This document shows, piece after piece, positions 1-8,470 of a DNA stretch of 64,000 nt; positions within the stretch are counted from its first letter, which is position 1, and every line of letters begins with the position of its first letter. The stretch is from Clavibacter sp. VKM Ac-2873 (GTDB taxonomy: Bacteria; Actinomycetota; Actinomycetes; Actinomycetales; Microbacteriaceae): assembly GCF_015351075.1 (NCBI RefSeq), contig NZ_JADKRS010000003.1, positions 1-64,000 on the forward strand, in the 5' to 3' direction. The translations under genes and the position numbers were made by a program. Under the pieces are notes generated by a model. It saw only the letters and a program-made list of their open reading frames with translations. It was not told the DNA's origin and did not search any database.

Positions 1-1892
1 CCGCCGTCGAGCTGGAAGACGCCGAGGGTGTCACCGCGCGCGAGCAGGTCGTATGCGCCCTGGTCGTCGAGGCCCAGGTCCTCGAGCACGAGCTTCTCGC
101 CGCGGTTCGACTCGATGTTGTTGAGCGCGTCGTCGATGATCGTGAGGTTGCGCAGCCCCAGGAAGTCCATCTTGATGAGGCCGAGCGACTCGCACGCGGG
201 ATAGTCGAACTGCGTGACGATCTGGCCGTCCTGCTCCCGCTTCATGATCGGGATGATGTCGATGAGGGGCTCGCTCGACATGATGACGCCGGCCGCGTGC
301 ACGCCCCACTGCCGCTTGAGGTTCTCGATGCCCAGCGCAGTCTCGAAGACCAGCTTCGCCTGCGGATCCTCCGCGATCACGTTGCGGACCTCGACCGCCT
401 CCTTGTAACGCGGATGCGAAGAATCGATGATCCCGTCCAGCGGGATGTCCTTGCCCATGATCGCGGGCGGCATGGCCTTCGTGAGCTTCTCGCCCATGCC
501 GAAAGGAAAACCGAGGACCCGCGACGCGTCCTTGAGCGCCTGCTTGGCCTTGATGGTGCCGTACGTGACGATCTGCGCCACGCGCTCGTCGCCGTACTTG
601 TCGGTCACGTACCGGATGACCTCGCCGCGGCGACGGTCGTCGAAGTCGACGTCGAAGTCGGGCATGGAGACGCGATCCGGGTTGAGGAACCGCTCGAACA
701 GGAGGCCGTGCTCCAGCGGATCGAGGTCGGTGATGCCCATGGCGTACGCGACCATCGACCCGGCACCCGAGCCGCGGCCAGGGCCCACCCGGATCCCATT
801 CTCCTTCGACCAGCCGATGAAGTCGGCGACGACCAGGAAGTAGCCCGGGAAGCCCATCTGCGCGATGACGCCGACCTCGTAGTCGGCGCGCTTGCGCACG
901 TCGTCGGAGAAGCCGCGCGGGTAGCGCCGCACGAGGCCGCGCTCGACCTCCTTGACGAACCAGGTCTGCTCGCTCTCCCCCTCGGGCACCGGGTAGCGCG
1001 GCATGTAGTTCGCCGACTCGTTGAACTGCACATCGCACCGCTCCGCGATGAGCAGCGTGTTGTCGCACGCCTCCTCGTGATCGCGGAAGAGGTGGCGCAT
1101 CTGCTGCGCGGTCTTCAGGTAGAACTCATGGCTGTCGAGCTTGAACCGCTTGGGGTCGTCCAGCGTCGAGCCGGACTGCACGCACAGCAGCGCATCATGC
1201 GCCGTCGCATCCGCCGCACGCGTGTAGTGGAGGTCGTTGCTTGCGACGAGGGGAATGTCGAGATCCTTCGACATCTTGAGCAGATCACCCATCACCCGAC
1301 GCTGAATGCCCAAGCCGTGATCCATGACCTCGACGAAGTAGTTCTCGCGACCGAAGATATCCCGGAAGTCCGCCGCCGCTGTGAGGGCCTCATTGTATTG
1401 GCCGAGGCGGAGGCGCGTCTGCACCTCGCCGGACGGGCAGCCGGTGGTGGCGATGAGGCCCTTCGCGTACGTGCTGAGCAGCTCGCGGTCCATGCGCGGC
1501 TTGAAGTAGTAGCCCTCCAGCCAGGAACGCGACGACAGGCGGAAGAGATTGCGCATCCCCTCGGTGGTCTCGGAGAGCATCGTCAGATGCGTGTATGCCC
1601 CCGAGCCGGAGACATCGTCGCCGCCGCCGTTGCCCCACCGCACCCTGCTCCTGTCAGAGCGGTGAGTTCCGGGGGTGACGTACGCTTCCGTCCCGATGAT
1701 CGGCTTGATCCCCGCCGCTTTGGCGGTGCGCCAGAAGTCGAATGCGCCGAACACGTTGCCGTGGTCCGTCATCGCGACAGCGGGCATGCCCTCCTCGACA
1801 GCTGCATCAATGAGCTGCTTTACGCGCGCCGCGCCGTCGAGCATCGAGTACTCCGTGTGCGCGTGTAGGTGGACGAAGGAGTCGTTCTTCAT
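1..1892 (-). CDS. dnaE: DNA polymerase III subunit alpha (5' part, runs off left edge)
   Basis: Replicative DNA polymerase catalytic subunit (DnaE1 type). About 630 of the usual ~1150-1180 residues are in the window; the frame is open to base 1. The N-terminus holds the PHP-domain signature [16 protein letters not shown] (residues 8-23) and the conserved [14 protein letters not shown] block. The polymerase active-site motif PDFDVDFDD falls near residue 410, and [10 protein letters not shown] and the [12 protein letters not shown] segment follow family order. The ATG at 1890-1892 is chosen because it gives the family N-terminus and is preceded by a short purine-rich stretch (GAGAG). It lies only about 40 bases downstream of the MFS gene on the same strand with no hairpin between, so read-through from that cassette is possible. 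GC is about 65% by hand count, lower than many neighbours but fairly even along the gene. Confidence 0.97.
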   Translation of the reverse strand, partial: MKNDSFVHLHAHTEYSMLDGAARVKQLIDAAVEEGMPAVAMTDHGNVFGAFDFWRTAKAAGIKPIIGTEAYVTPGTHRSDRSRVRWGNGGGDDVSGSGAYTHLTMLSETTEGMRNLFRLSSRSWLEGYYFKPRMDRELLSTYAKGLIATTGCPSGEVQTRLRLGQYNEALTAAADFRDIFGRENYFVEVMDHGLGIQRRVMGDLLKMSKDLDIPLVASNDLHYTRAADATAHDALLCVQSGSTLDDPKRFKLDSHEFYLKTAQQMRHLFRDHEEACDNTLLIAERCDVQFNESANYMPRYPVPEGESEQTWFVKEVERGLVRRYPRGFSDDVRKRADYEVGVIAQMGFPGYFLVVADFIGWSKENGIRVGPGRGSGAGSMVAYAMGITDLDPLEHGLLFERFLNPDRVSMPDFDVDFDDRRRGEVIRYVTDKYGDERVAQIVTYGTIKAKQALKDASRVLGFPFGMGEKLTKAMPPAIMGKDIPLDGIIDSSHPRYKEAVEVRNVIAEDPQAKLVFETALGIENLKRQWGVHAAGVIMSSEPLIDIIPIMKREQDGQIVTQFDYPACESLGLIKMDFLGLRNLTIIDDALNNIESNRGEKLVLEDLGLDDQGAYDLLARGDTLGVFQLDG

Positions 1893-1932
1893 CTGGGATC
1901 TCTCGGATGTGTTCGTGTTACAGGCACGTACG

Positions 1933-3129
1933 TCAGACCACGTCGGCCTGGGGCAAGTCGGCAGGCCGGCTCGCGGAACGGGAACGCACCGCCACGACCC
2001 CCCCGAAAGCCACAAGCACGAACGCCCCGGCGATCCCGATCACCGCGTCGGGGCGAAAGATGCTGAACATCCATCCCGCGGCGGCGGCGGACAACGCGTA
2101 ACCCGCGCACGAGGCCGTGTAGTTGAGCGAGAACGCCGCTCTCTGGGCCTCCGGGGCGACGATCGACTTGAGCTCGAGGCTTCGCACGAGGAGCAGGACG
2201 GACATGAAGAGCCCCGCGGCGACGACCCCCGCACCCATCCCCACTAGGCCCGGTGCGAAGGCGGCGGAGCACACACTGACCAGCATTCCGAGGAGCAGAT
2301 AGCTGCCCTGCATCCTCAGCCCACCGGGGAGCCCCCGTCGGCCATACCACAGGGCGCCGGCAGCCCCGATGAGAGAGAACCCGCCGAGGGTCGCTCCGAG
2401 CCACAGCCGCTCGATGCCGCGGTATTCGAACAGGGCAGGGAGCCCCAGCTCGACGAGCGCCATGAGGAACATGACCAAGGCGGATGTGACGTACACGGGC
2501 CAGCCCGCACCGATCCCGACACCGCCCCTGGTCCGGGGCCGCCACGCTTCCGGGGCCCGGTCCGTCGTGATGAGCAGAACCAGCACCGCACCGGCCACGA
2601 GGATGAGACCGCTCACCATCAGGGGAGTGCCCGCGGACGCGGTCACTCCGGCGACGGCGACGAGTCCAGGAGCTGCGGTCCAGACGAGCGTGCCGTGGAT
2701 CCGGGCCGCCGCAAGAGCACGGGCGGCGTCCTCTTCCGCGAACGAGTTCAACAGGTAGACCTGGATCGCCCCCGGAGCCGCCGCAGGCGCGATACCCGTG
2801 ACGAATGAGAGCACGATCAGCCATGCGATCGGGAGGGCGGCACCCGACAGCGAGAGGCCGAGGGCCGTGATCCCGCCGAGGAGCAGGCAGACCGAAAGGA
2901 ATGCGGTGAAGTTCCGAGGCCGCAGGAGGACCCCGAGCCACGTCGCTCCTACGAGCTCCCCCACCACGTACGACGCTGCGAGCCCCCCGCCCAGAGCGGC
3001 CCCGGAGGGGCGGCCTTGCACGAGGAACAGCAGGGCCAAGGGAGCCATGGCGACCGGGAGCCGTGCGGCGAACGCGGCCGCGGCCCATACGAGGAATGCG
3101 CGGTGCGTGTAGGCGAAGCGCGGTCTCAC
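1933..3129 (-). CDS. MFS transporter, probable exporter of the adjacent ligase product
   Basis: A 398-residue integral membrane protein with about 12 hydrophobic segments, a typical MFS length and pattern (for example residues 10-35, 45-65, 75-95). It starts at a GTG that overlaps the stop of the upstream ATP-grasp gene in a GTGA arrangement, so the two are translationally coupled. No specific substrate motif is recognised. Coupling to a peptide-ligase-like enzyme suggests export of the ligase product or self-protection; this is inference from context. Base composition is lower in GC than the xthA region, like the ligase gene. Confidence 0.85.
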   Translation of the reverse strand: MRPRFAYTHRAFLVWAAAAFAARLPVAMAPLALLFLVQGRPSGAALGGGLAASYVVGELVGATWLGVLLRPRNFTAFLSVCLLLGGITALGLSLSGAALPIAWLIVLSFVTGIAPAAAPGAIQVYLLNSFAEEDAARALAAARIHGTLVWTAAPGLVAVAGVTASAGTPLMVSGLILVAGAVLVLLITTDRAPEAWRPRTRGGVGIGAGWPVYVTSALVMFLMALVELGLPALFEYRGIERLWLGATLGGFSLIGAAGALWYGRRGLPGGLRMQGSYLLLGMLVSVCSAAFAPGLVGMGAGVVAAGLFMSVLLLVRSLELKSIVAPEAQRAAFSLNYTASCAGYALSAAAAGWMFSIFRPDAVIGIAGAFVLVAFGGVVAVRSRSASRPADLPQADVV

Positions 3130-4469
3130 GTGGTCGTGGAGCGACGAGCGGAACCCGGGAACGCCGTGGCCTCAAGCTTGAGCGCCGCCTCCAGCTCTCG
3201 GGCTCGTGATCTGGTCTTCGCGATGACCAGGCACTCCATGGTGTCGGACTCCCGGCCGTCGGCCGTCACGAGCACGACGCCCTCGCCTCGGTCGCGGGAC
3301 CAGGCCAAGCTGGTCCGTTCTAGGAGGCCGACGAACGGCATGACATCGATGACCGGGATGTTCCGAAGCGACGAGATGCAGACGGCGTCAGCGTATCTGG
3401 GCCCGATGAGCGCTTCCGCGATCCGGTGTAGCACGAAGCCGCCGCCCCAGCGCGCGTTGACCTCGTTGAAGAGGATGTCGCCTCCCGCGGTCAGGATGCC
3501 GTCGATGTTCAGGTAGCCCCTGTAGCCGACCGCAGCTGCGAGCTGGGCGAAGCGCAGGGCCCAACCGGATGCCAAGACGAGGGAATACGGCGGCAGGATG
3601 GCCGGGATGTCGAGCCCCTCCCACACCATCGACTTCGCAGCGGCGTCGTCGTCCAGTTCCATCCTGACGTCGCCGCTGTCGAGGAAGCCCGGACGGCCCT
3701 GGTCGTCGATGAGGAACTCGAAGTAGAAGATGTGCGTCGCGGGATGATATTCCTCTACGACGACCGTCGATTTCTCGCCCTCGGCGACCTTCGACCAGAC
3801 AGAGTCTGAGAATCCGGCGACGTCCTCACCGAGCGGGATGGTCTCGCGCGCACCCGGCAAGGGAACGCTCGGCCCCCTGGTGCCGACTATGTTCCCGAAG
3901 CCCCCCGCGCTGTTGTCGCGTTTGATGATGAACGCCCCGGTCGCCGCCGTGTGCCGCGGGATCACCCGCGCCAACCCGGCCCTGTCATGGACCAGCGCCC
4001 CACGGGGGATCGGCATGCCGATCCCTGCAGCCATCTGCCGGAAGTGGGATTTCCTGTTGAACAGGTCCCCGCCGCGCTGCGCCGCGAAGCCCTCCCCGGA
4101 GAGCGAGGCGATCCCGAGCGCCTCGCTCAGCACGGCGACACCCTCCGTCATGAAGCAGGGCATGAGCGCCCAGTCGTCCTCGGTCGCCATGAGCCGATGG
4201 AGATGCGCGATCGTGTCCGGGGCCGTGAGGACGTCATCTCGGAGGATCCTCCCCGTGGTGACGTACCGTATGGAGCGCTCGTTGAAGCCGCGCATCTTCC
4301 CGACGTAGCCCATGAAGTCCGAGTCGATCACCGTGGGGGCGAGCACGATGTCCCCCGCCTCGACGAGCCAGAAATGACGTGCGGCCGTCTTCGCGATCGC
4401 CTCCATCGAGTCCAGCCCTATGCCGGTGGGATATTCGGCGCGATTGTTCAGGATGACGATCTTCGGCAT
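3126..4469 (-). CDS. ATP-grasp peptide-ligase-like enzyme (PGM1-like)
   Basis: A 447-residue protein. Residues 1-110 look like a pre-ATP-grasp Rossmann-type domain (begins MPKIVILNNRAEYPTG). The ATP-grasp core follows, with nucleotide-binding lysine and glycine segments (FIIKRDNSAGGFGNIVG) and the metal-binding end of the fold NIDGILTAGGDILFNEVNARWGGGFV, with its E and N residues. The arrangement resembles peptide ligases such as the pheganomycin ligase PGM1 rather than carboxylases. Such enzymes join a carboxylate to an amine through an acyl phosphate. The ATG has a good GAGGGG ribosome site. It overlaps the MFS gene by 4 bases and probably forms a two-gene transcript. No precursor peptide was found next to it, so the substrate is unknown. 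One sampled 60-base line is about 65% GC against about 80% in xthA, which suggests transfer. Confidence 0.75.
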   Translation of the reverse strand: MPKIVILNNRAEYPTGIGLDSMEAIAKTAARHFWLVEAGDIVLAPTVIDSDFMGYVGKMRGFNERSIRYVTTGRILRDDVLTAPDTIAHLHRLMATEDDWALMPCFMTEGVAVLSEALGIASLSGEGFAAQRGGDLFNRKSHFRQMAAGIGMPIPRGALVHDRAGLARVIPRHTAATGAFIIKRDNSAGGFGNIVGTRGPSVPLPGARETIPLGEDVAGFSDSVWSKVAEGEKSTVVVEEYHPATHIFYFEFLIDDQGRPGFLDSGDVRMELDDDAAAKSMVWEGLDIPAILPPYSLVLASGWALRFAQLAAAVGYRGYLNIDGILTAGGDILFNEVNARWGGGFVLHRIAEALIGPRYADAVCISSLRNIPVIDVMPFVGLLERTSLAWSRDRGEGVVLVTADGRESDTMECLVIAKTRSRARELEAALKLEATAFPGSARRSTTT

Positions 4470-4807
4470 GGGCGCCCCTCGGGCTGGTCGATTTTGGTGG
4501 GTGCGTACGCAATTGACCGGCGCGACCTCGAGACGACGAGCGCGTTCTGCCGATTGATTCGGCTGGTGACGTTACCGGACGGGAGCCCCGGGGTGGCCCT
4601 GCCGGAGTGGCGACTGTGCAGAACCCGCCTTCGCGCTCCGGGGGCACCCGACATGACGGGGCGACCCCGCACGAGCGACGGCTCCGGGGTGGGAGCGAAC
4701 CGGGCGCCTGCAACGGCCGGGCGCTTCGGGGCATCGGCGCCGCTGCCACTGCGTGCCCGGACCCGACGCCCGCGTGCCCGGCCGCCCACTCCCGCTACCG
4801 TGGACGC
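4470..4807. other. Intergenic region between divergent ligase and xthA genes
   Basis: 338 bases without a supported gene. The right end holds the xthA -10 element TACCGT (4796-4801). The left end holds the ligase ribosome site. A 10-bp palindrome TGCGTACGCA (4502-4511) and a dyad GCCGA-5-TCGGC (4549-4563) lie upstream of the ligase and could be regulatory; this is only suggestive. The xthA frame stays open upstream to 4607, but no family similarity starts before 4808. Confidence 0.5.
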
Positions 4808-5644
4808 ATGCGCGTCGCCACCTGGAACGTCAACTCCATCCGCACCCGCGTGGGCCGCGTCGTCGACTGGCTCGTGCGCGAGGACGTCGACGTGCTGGCC
4901 ATGCAGGAGATCAAGTGCAAGCCCGAGCAGTTCCCCATGGCGGCGTTCGAGGAGGCCGGCTACGAGGTCGCCGTGCACGGCCTCAGCCAGTGGAACGGCG
5001 TCGCGATCGCGAGCCGGCTGCCGCTCGAGGACGTCGTGACGACCTTCGAGGGGATGCCGCGCTTCGGCAAGCCCGACGCCTCCGGGCAGTCGCCGCTCGA
5101 GGCGCGCGCGATGGGCGCGACCGTCGCGGGCGTCCGCCTCTGGAGCCTCTACGTGCCCAACGGCCGCGCGCTCGACGATCCGCACTACTCCTACAAGCTC
5201 GAGTGGCTCCAGGCGCTCGCGGCCGACACGCGCGCCTGGCTCGCCGCGGATCCCGCCACCCCGCTCGCGCTCATGGGCGACTGGAACGTCGCGCCGCTCG
5301 ACACCGACGTGTGGGATCCCGCGCTGTTCGAGGGCAAGACGCACACCTCGGAGCCCGAGCGGGCGGCATTCGCCGCGTTCCTCGACGCCGGGCTGGCGGA
5401 CGTCGTGCGGCCGTCGATCCCCGAGGGCTACACCTACTGGGACTACCAGCAGCTGCGGTTCCCGCGGGACCAGGGGATGCGGATCGACTTCATCCTCGGC
5501 AACGGCCGGTTCGCCGAGCTCGTGGATGCGCCGCGGATCCACCGCGACGAGCGCAAGGGCGACGGCCCGAGCGACCACGTGCCGGTGGCGGTCGACCTCG
5601 ACGTGGAGACCGAGCTCGACGACGATCGGCCGATGATCTTCTGA
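4808..5644 (+). CDS. xthA: Exodeoxyribonuclease III / AP endonuclease
   Basis: A 278-residue EEP-family nuclease of base-excision repair. It cleaves DNA 5' of abasic sites and trims 3' ends. Motifs appear in order: MRVATWNVNSIRTR at the N-terminus (metal-binding Asn), MQEIKCK with the metal-binding Glu, the YVPNGR segment, MGDWNVAP with catalytic Asp and Asn, YTYWDYQ, MRIDFILG, and the closing SDHVPV with catalytic Asp-His. Length matches ExoIII. The ATG at 4808 is chosen over an in-frame upstream ATG at 4607 because the family N-terminus starts here and a TACCGT -10 lies exactly 6 bases upstream, the leaderless pattern seen across this window. Confidence 0.95.
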   Translation: MRVATWNVNSIRTRVGRVVDWLVREDVDVLAMQEIKCKPEQFPMAAFEEAGYEVAVHGLSQWNGVAIASRLPLEDVVTTFEGMPRFGKPDASGQSPLEARAMGATVAGVRLWSLYVPNGRALDDPHYSYKLEWLQALAADTRAWLAADPATPLALMGDWNVAPLDTDVWDPALFEGKTHTSEPERAAFAAFLDAGLADVVRPSIPEGYTYWDYQQLRFPRDQGMRIDFILGNGRFAELVDAPRIHRDERKGDGPSDHVPVAVDLDVETELDDDRPMIF

Positions 5645-5732
5645 TCCGTCGTCCGGGCGCCGCACCGTCGTGCCCGCCCGTCGCGTCGCCGCCGATTCCG
5701 GCCGGGCGGGACGCGCCCCGTAGTCTCGTGGC

Positions 5733-6332
5733 GTGACCCCCGACGACGACGCGACCCCGGCCCCCGGCCGCCGCGCCTCCCGCGGGCGCCGGTCCGCCGC
5801 CCCGCCCGCCCGCCGGCGGCGCCTGCCGGAGATCCCGAGGATCGCCCTGCCGACGCTCCCCCGCGGACGCGGCCGGGCGGATGCGGGCCCCGACGCCCGT
5901 CCCGCCGCGCGCTCCGCCGCGCGCCAGGCCGCGCGCGAGGACGACCCCGCCGGCCCCGACTGGGTGCCCCGCTGGATCCGCCGGATCGACCGCCGCATCC
6001 TCGTCACCACGCTCGTCTCCATGCTCGTCGCCGCGGTCGTGGGCGGCAGCATCGCCGCGATGGGGCTCGGCCTCATCTTCGTCACCGACGCGTGCGACGT
6101 GGACGCCTACGTCTGCGACGACTCCCTCTTCACGATCGGCTACGCGCTCTCCGTCGCGGGACCCCTGATGCTCACGGGGATCGCCGTGATCGTCGCGCTC
6201 GTCGGCATGATCCGCGGCCGCACCCGGCCATGGCTGGTGCTCCTCATCGGCGTGGGCGCCTCGCTCGCGGCGTACATCCTGGGCGCCGTGCTCGTGCTCG
6301 TCGCCGTGCCCGGGTCCTCCCCGGTCACCTGA
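5733..6332 (+). CDS. Hypothetical membrane protein with basic Arg/Ala/Pro-rich N-terminus
   Basis: A 199-residue protein of unknown function. The first ~85 residues are rich in Arg, Ala and Pro and look disordered and cytoplasmic. Three hydrophobic segments follow (about residues 90-117, 135-158 and 165-195). A short loop with two Cys (CDVDAYVCDD) lies between the first two and could form a disulfide outside the cell. The GTG start is 6 bases after TAGTCT (5721-5726), a leaderless arrangement. It follows xthA by 88 bases. No family is recognised. Confidence 0.75.
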   Translation: MTPDDDATPAPGRRASRGRRSAAPPARRRRLPEIPRIALPTLPRGRGRADAGPDARPAARSAARQAAREDDPAGPDWVPRWIRRIDRRILVTTLVSMLVAAVVGGSIAAMGLGLIFVTDACDVDAYVCDDSLFTIGYALSVAGPLMLTGIAVIVALVGMIRGRTRPWLVLLIGVGASLAAYILGAVLVLVAVPGSSPVT

Positions 6333-6462
6333 TCCCGCGCGGGCGCAGGCCGGCCAGCCGCCACGGCGGCGCGGGCGCGGCGGTCCGCTAGCGTGGGAGG
6401 TCCGGCGCGCCTGACGCGGATCCGGGGGAACGGCCGCGCACGCGGCATGCGAGGGGGCGGTA

Positions 6463-7329
6463 GTGGACAGCGGACGTGTGGCTCTGGTCATCGAGGACGA
6501 CGGCGACATCCGCCAGCTGCTCGAGGTGGTCCTGCGCCAGGGCGGCTTCGAGGTGCACTCCGCCGGCACCGCGACCGACGGCGTCCGGCTGGCCGAGGAG
6601 GTCTCGCCCGACGTCATCACGCTCGACGTGGGCCTGCCCGACTTCGACGGGTTCGAGGCCGCGCGCCGCATCCGCCTCGTGAGCGACGCCTACATCGTGA
6701 TGCTCACGGCCCAGGGCGAGGAGGTCGACACCCTGCTCGGGCTCGAGGCCGGGGCGGACGACTACATCGTGAAGCCGTTCCGCCCCCGCGAGCTCCGCGC
6801 CCGCATCTCCGCGATGATGCGCCGACCGCGCGGCGGGGACGCGACGGCGACGCCCGCGGCCGGGATCCCGGTGACCCCCGACGCCCCTGCCCCCGCCGCT
6901 ACCCCTGCCGCCGACGCGGACGAGCCGGCGCTGTCCGCGGCCGCCGCCCCCACGACCGTCCCCGCGCCCGCCCCGGCCGCCGAGCCCGCGTCCCCGGACG
7001 ACGACGTCCTGCGCCACAACGGCCTCGAGCTCGACGAGGGCACCCGCCACGTCACGGTCGACGGCGAGCCGGTCGACCTCACGCGCACCGAGTTCGACCT
7101 GCTCGCGTCGATCCTCGCGAGCGGCGGGCGCGTGCGCACGAAGGGCGACCTCGTGCGCGACATCCGCAGCGGCTCCTACGCCGTCGCCTCCTCCACCGAG
7201 CCCGAGGAGCGCGCGGTCGAGGTGCACCTCGGCAACCTGCGCCGGAAGCTGCACGACGATCCGCGCGAGGCGCGGTGGATCCAGACGGTGCGCGGCGTCG
7301 GCTACCGGCTCGCGCCGCCGCGCGCCTGA
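6463..7329 (+). CDS. OmpR/PhoB-family response regulator with long Ala/Pro-rich linker
   Basis: A 288-residue two-component regulator. The receiver domain spans about residues 5-120, with acidic pocket Glu11/Asp12/Asp13, phosphoacceptor Asp55 (VITLDVGLPDFDGFE), a Thr in MLTAQG and Lys in YIVKPFRP. Residues ~127-182 form an unusually long low-complexity Ala/Pro/Thr linker. The C-terminal winged-helix DNA-binding domain ends RKLHDDPREARWIQTVRGVGYRLAPP. The GTG follows a strong GAGGGGG ribosome site. The likely partner is the histidine kinase at 8471-10171, on the other strand beyond the Hpt-like gene. Its target genes cannot be read from the sequence. Confidence 0.92.
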   Translation: MDSGRVALVIEDDGDIRQLLEVVLRQGGFEVHSAGTATDGVRLAEEVSPDVITLDVGLPDFDGFEAARRIRLVSDAYIVMLTAQGEEVDTLLGLEAGADDYIVKPFRPRELRARISAMMRRPRGGDATATPAAGIPVTPDAPAPAATPAADADEPALSAAAAPTTVPAPAPAAEPASPDDDVLRHNGLELDEGTRHVTVDGEPVDLTRTEFDLLASILASGGRVRTKGDLVRDIRSGSYAVASSTEPEERAVEVHLGNLRRKLHDDPREARWIQTVRGVGYRLAPPRA

Positions 7330-7378
7330 AGCGCCGCGCGCCTGAAGCGCCGCGCGCCTGAAGCGCCGGGCGGCTGAG
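7315..7378. repeat. 16-bp tandem repeat, about four copies, over a stop codon
   Basis: The unit GCGCCGCGCGCCTGAA starts inside the last codons of the response regulator. It repeats exactly at 7331-7346 and 7347-7362, then in degenerate form at 7363-7378. Because 16 is not a multiple of three, the TGA in successive copies (7327, 7343, 7359) falls in all three frames. Confidence 0.85.
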
Positions 7379-7405
7379 GCGCCGGGCGCCGACGGACATC
7401 GGGGG

Positions 7406-7438
7406 GCTGCCGCGGGACCGGTCCGGTCCCGCAGCAGC
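7406..7438. terminator. Strong hairpin between convergent genes
   Basis: Arms at 7406-7420 and 7424-7438 pair at 14 of 15 positions around a 3-base loop. There is no T-tract, as usual in high-GC actinobacteria. It lies between the plus-strand response regulator and the minus-strand Hpt-like gene, so it probably ends transcription from both sides. Confidence 0.75.
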
Positions 7439-7553
7439 TGCGCCGTGGATCGGGGTCCCCTCGGGTGGGATCCCGCTCCGTTCCTCCGACCGGCCTGTCG
7501 CGGGAGCCGGGCGGGCGTGCGCGTCGGCCGTCGGGGCGGCCTCGCGCACGGGT

Positions 7554-8237
7554 CTAGTCGGGCGGGTAGCCCGCCTCGGCGCGGATCCAGGAGCGCATCG
7601 CGTCCATGCTCCGCTCGCCCACCTCGCCGAGCTCCGGCAGCATCGCGGTGGCGCGGCCGTGGTCGGCGGACCGGATGGCCTGCTCGAGCCGCGCCGCCTC
7701 GTCGCTGAGCAGGAGCGCGCCGACCATCGCCGCCGAGCTCTTCACGCTCAGGCAGGCGTCGAGCGCGGCCGCGCGGTCGCCGGCGCGCACGGCGGCGTCG
7801 AGGCGGACCCAGCGGCTCGGCCACAGGTCGACGAAGAAGCGCAGGAAGTCGACGCAGGCGTGCTGCCCGTCCGTGAGCGCGCCGGGGCAGGTCGGCTCCG
7901 GGGGCGCGGGGATGGCGGTGGGGGCGCCGACCGGACGGGGGGTTCCGGCCGGCGCCTGCCCGCGACCGGGTGCGGGGGCACCACGGGTCGCGAGACGGTC
8001 GTCCGGACGGGGGGATCCGGACGACGGGGTCCCGCGGCGCGGCTCGGGGTGGCCGCGCGGCGGGGTCACGCCCCCTGGCGCGGGAACGCCGGGGGACGGA
8101 GCGGGGGTGTCCGTCGCGGGGACGACGGACAGGCGGGCGGGGCCGGGCTCGTCCGACAGCTCGGCCAGCAGCTGCTCCAGGACGCGGACGTCGAGGAGCG
8201 GGGGGAGCTGCGGGACCCGGGCGGCATGGGCGCTCAC
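7554..8237 (-). CDS. Hpt-like protein lacking the phosphorylatable histidine
   Basis: A 227-residue protein from the GTG at 8237. Residues 10-30 (LPPLLDVRVLEQLLAELSDE) match the first helix of Hpt phosphotransfer domains. Residues 126-222 match the four-helix bundle: FLRFFVDLWPSRW, LDAAVRAGD, then ACLSVKSSAAMVGA in place of the usual AHxLKGSAxxLGA, then LEQAI. The phosphoacceptor His position is Leu163, while Lys166, Ser167 and the Gly-Ala are kept. An insertion of about 80 Pro/Gly-rich residues (40-118) splits helix 1 from the bundle. The frame stays open to 8429, but only the part from 8237 looks like protein. It sits between the response regulator and the histidine kinase and may bind one of them without carrying phosphate. 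Confidence 0.72.
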   Translation of the reverse strand: MSAHAARVPQLPPLLDVRVLEQLLAELSDEPGPARLSVVPATDTPAPSPGVPAPGGVTPPRGHPEPRRGTPSSGSPRPDDRLATRGAPAPGRGQAPAGTPRPVGAPTAIPAPPEPTCPGALTDGQHACVDFLRFFVDLWPSRWVRLDAAVRAGDRAAALDACLSVKSSAAMVGALLLSDEAARLEQAIRSADHGRATAMLPELGEVGERSMDAMRSWIRAEAGYPPD

Positions 8238-8470
8238 GCCCGGCCACCGTCGAGACGATCGGAAGGACCGGGGAGGCCGCCGTCGGGCACCGGCCGCGCA
8301 TCCGTGGATCCGGCACGGCACCCGGTGCGCGCGGCTCGGGCGCCGCTCGCGGGGTGGTCGTGGGGGATCATCCGGTCCTTCGATCGCTCGTGTCGGACGG
8401 GTGGCCCCGTCGTCCTCCGAGCGTGACACCGGCGCATGCCGGATCCGATCAAGGTGGGGACAAGATCAGC
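8238..8470. other. 233-base gap between histidine kinase and Hpt-like gene
   Basis: The Hpt frame is open through most of this stretch but the translated residues are Arg/Pro-rich with no family similarity. No hairpin or clear -35/-10 pair is visible. It may be leader sequence for the Hpt-like gene. Confidence 0.35.

Noticed and set aside
1261-1892. Lower GC in the 5' part of dnaE, suggesting a recombinant gene joined to the ligase cassette
   Set aside because: Hand counts give about 65% across the whole visible gene with only local dips (53-58% at 1261-1380), so there is no clear step.
4470-4700. Possible precursor peptide for the ATP-grasp ligase
   Set aside because: No short frame with a ribosome site in the right direction could be supported in the gap.
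4448-6085. Long minus-strand open frame opposite xthA and the membrane protein
   Set aside because: Antisense shadow of high-GC coding DNA; the translation is Arg/Gly/Ala-rich without family features, while the plus strand codes for a clear ExoIII.
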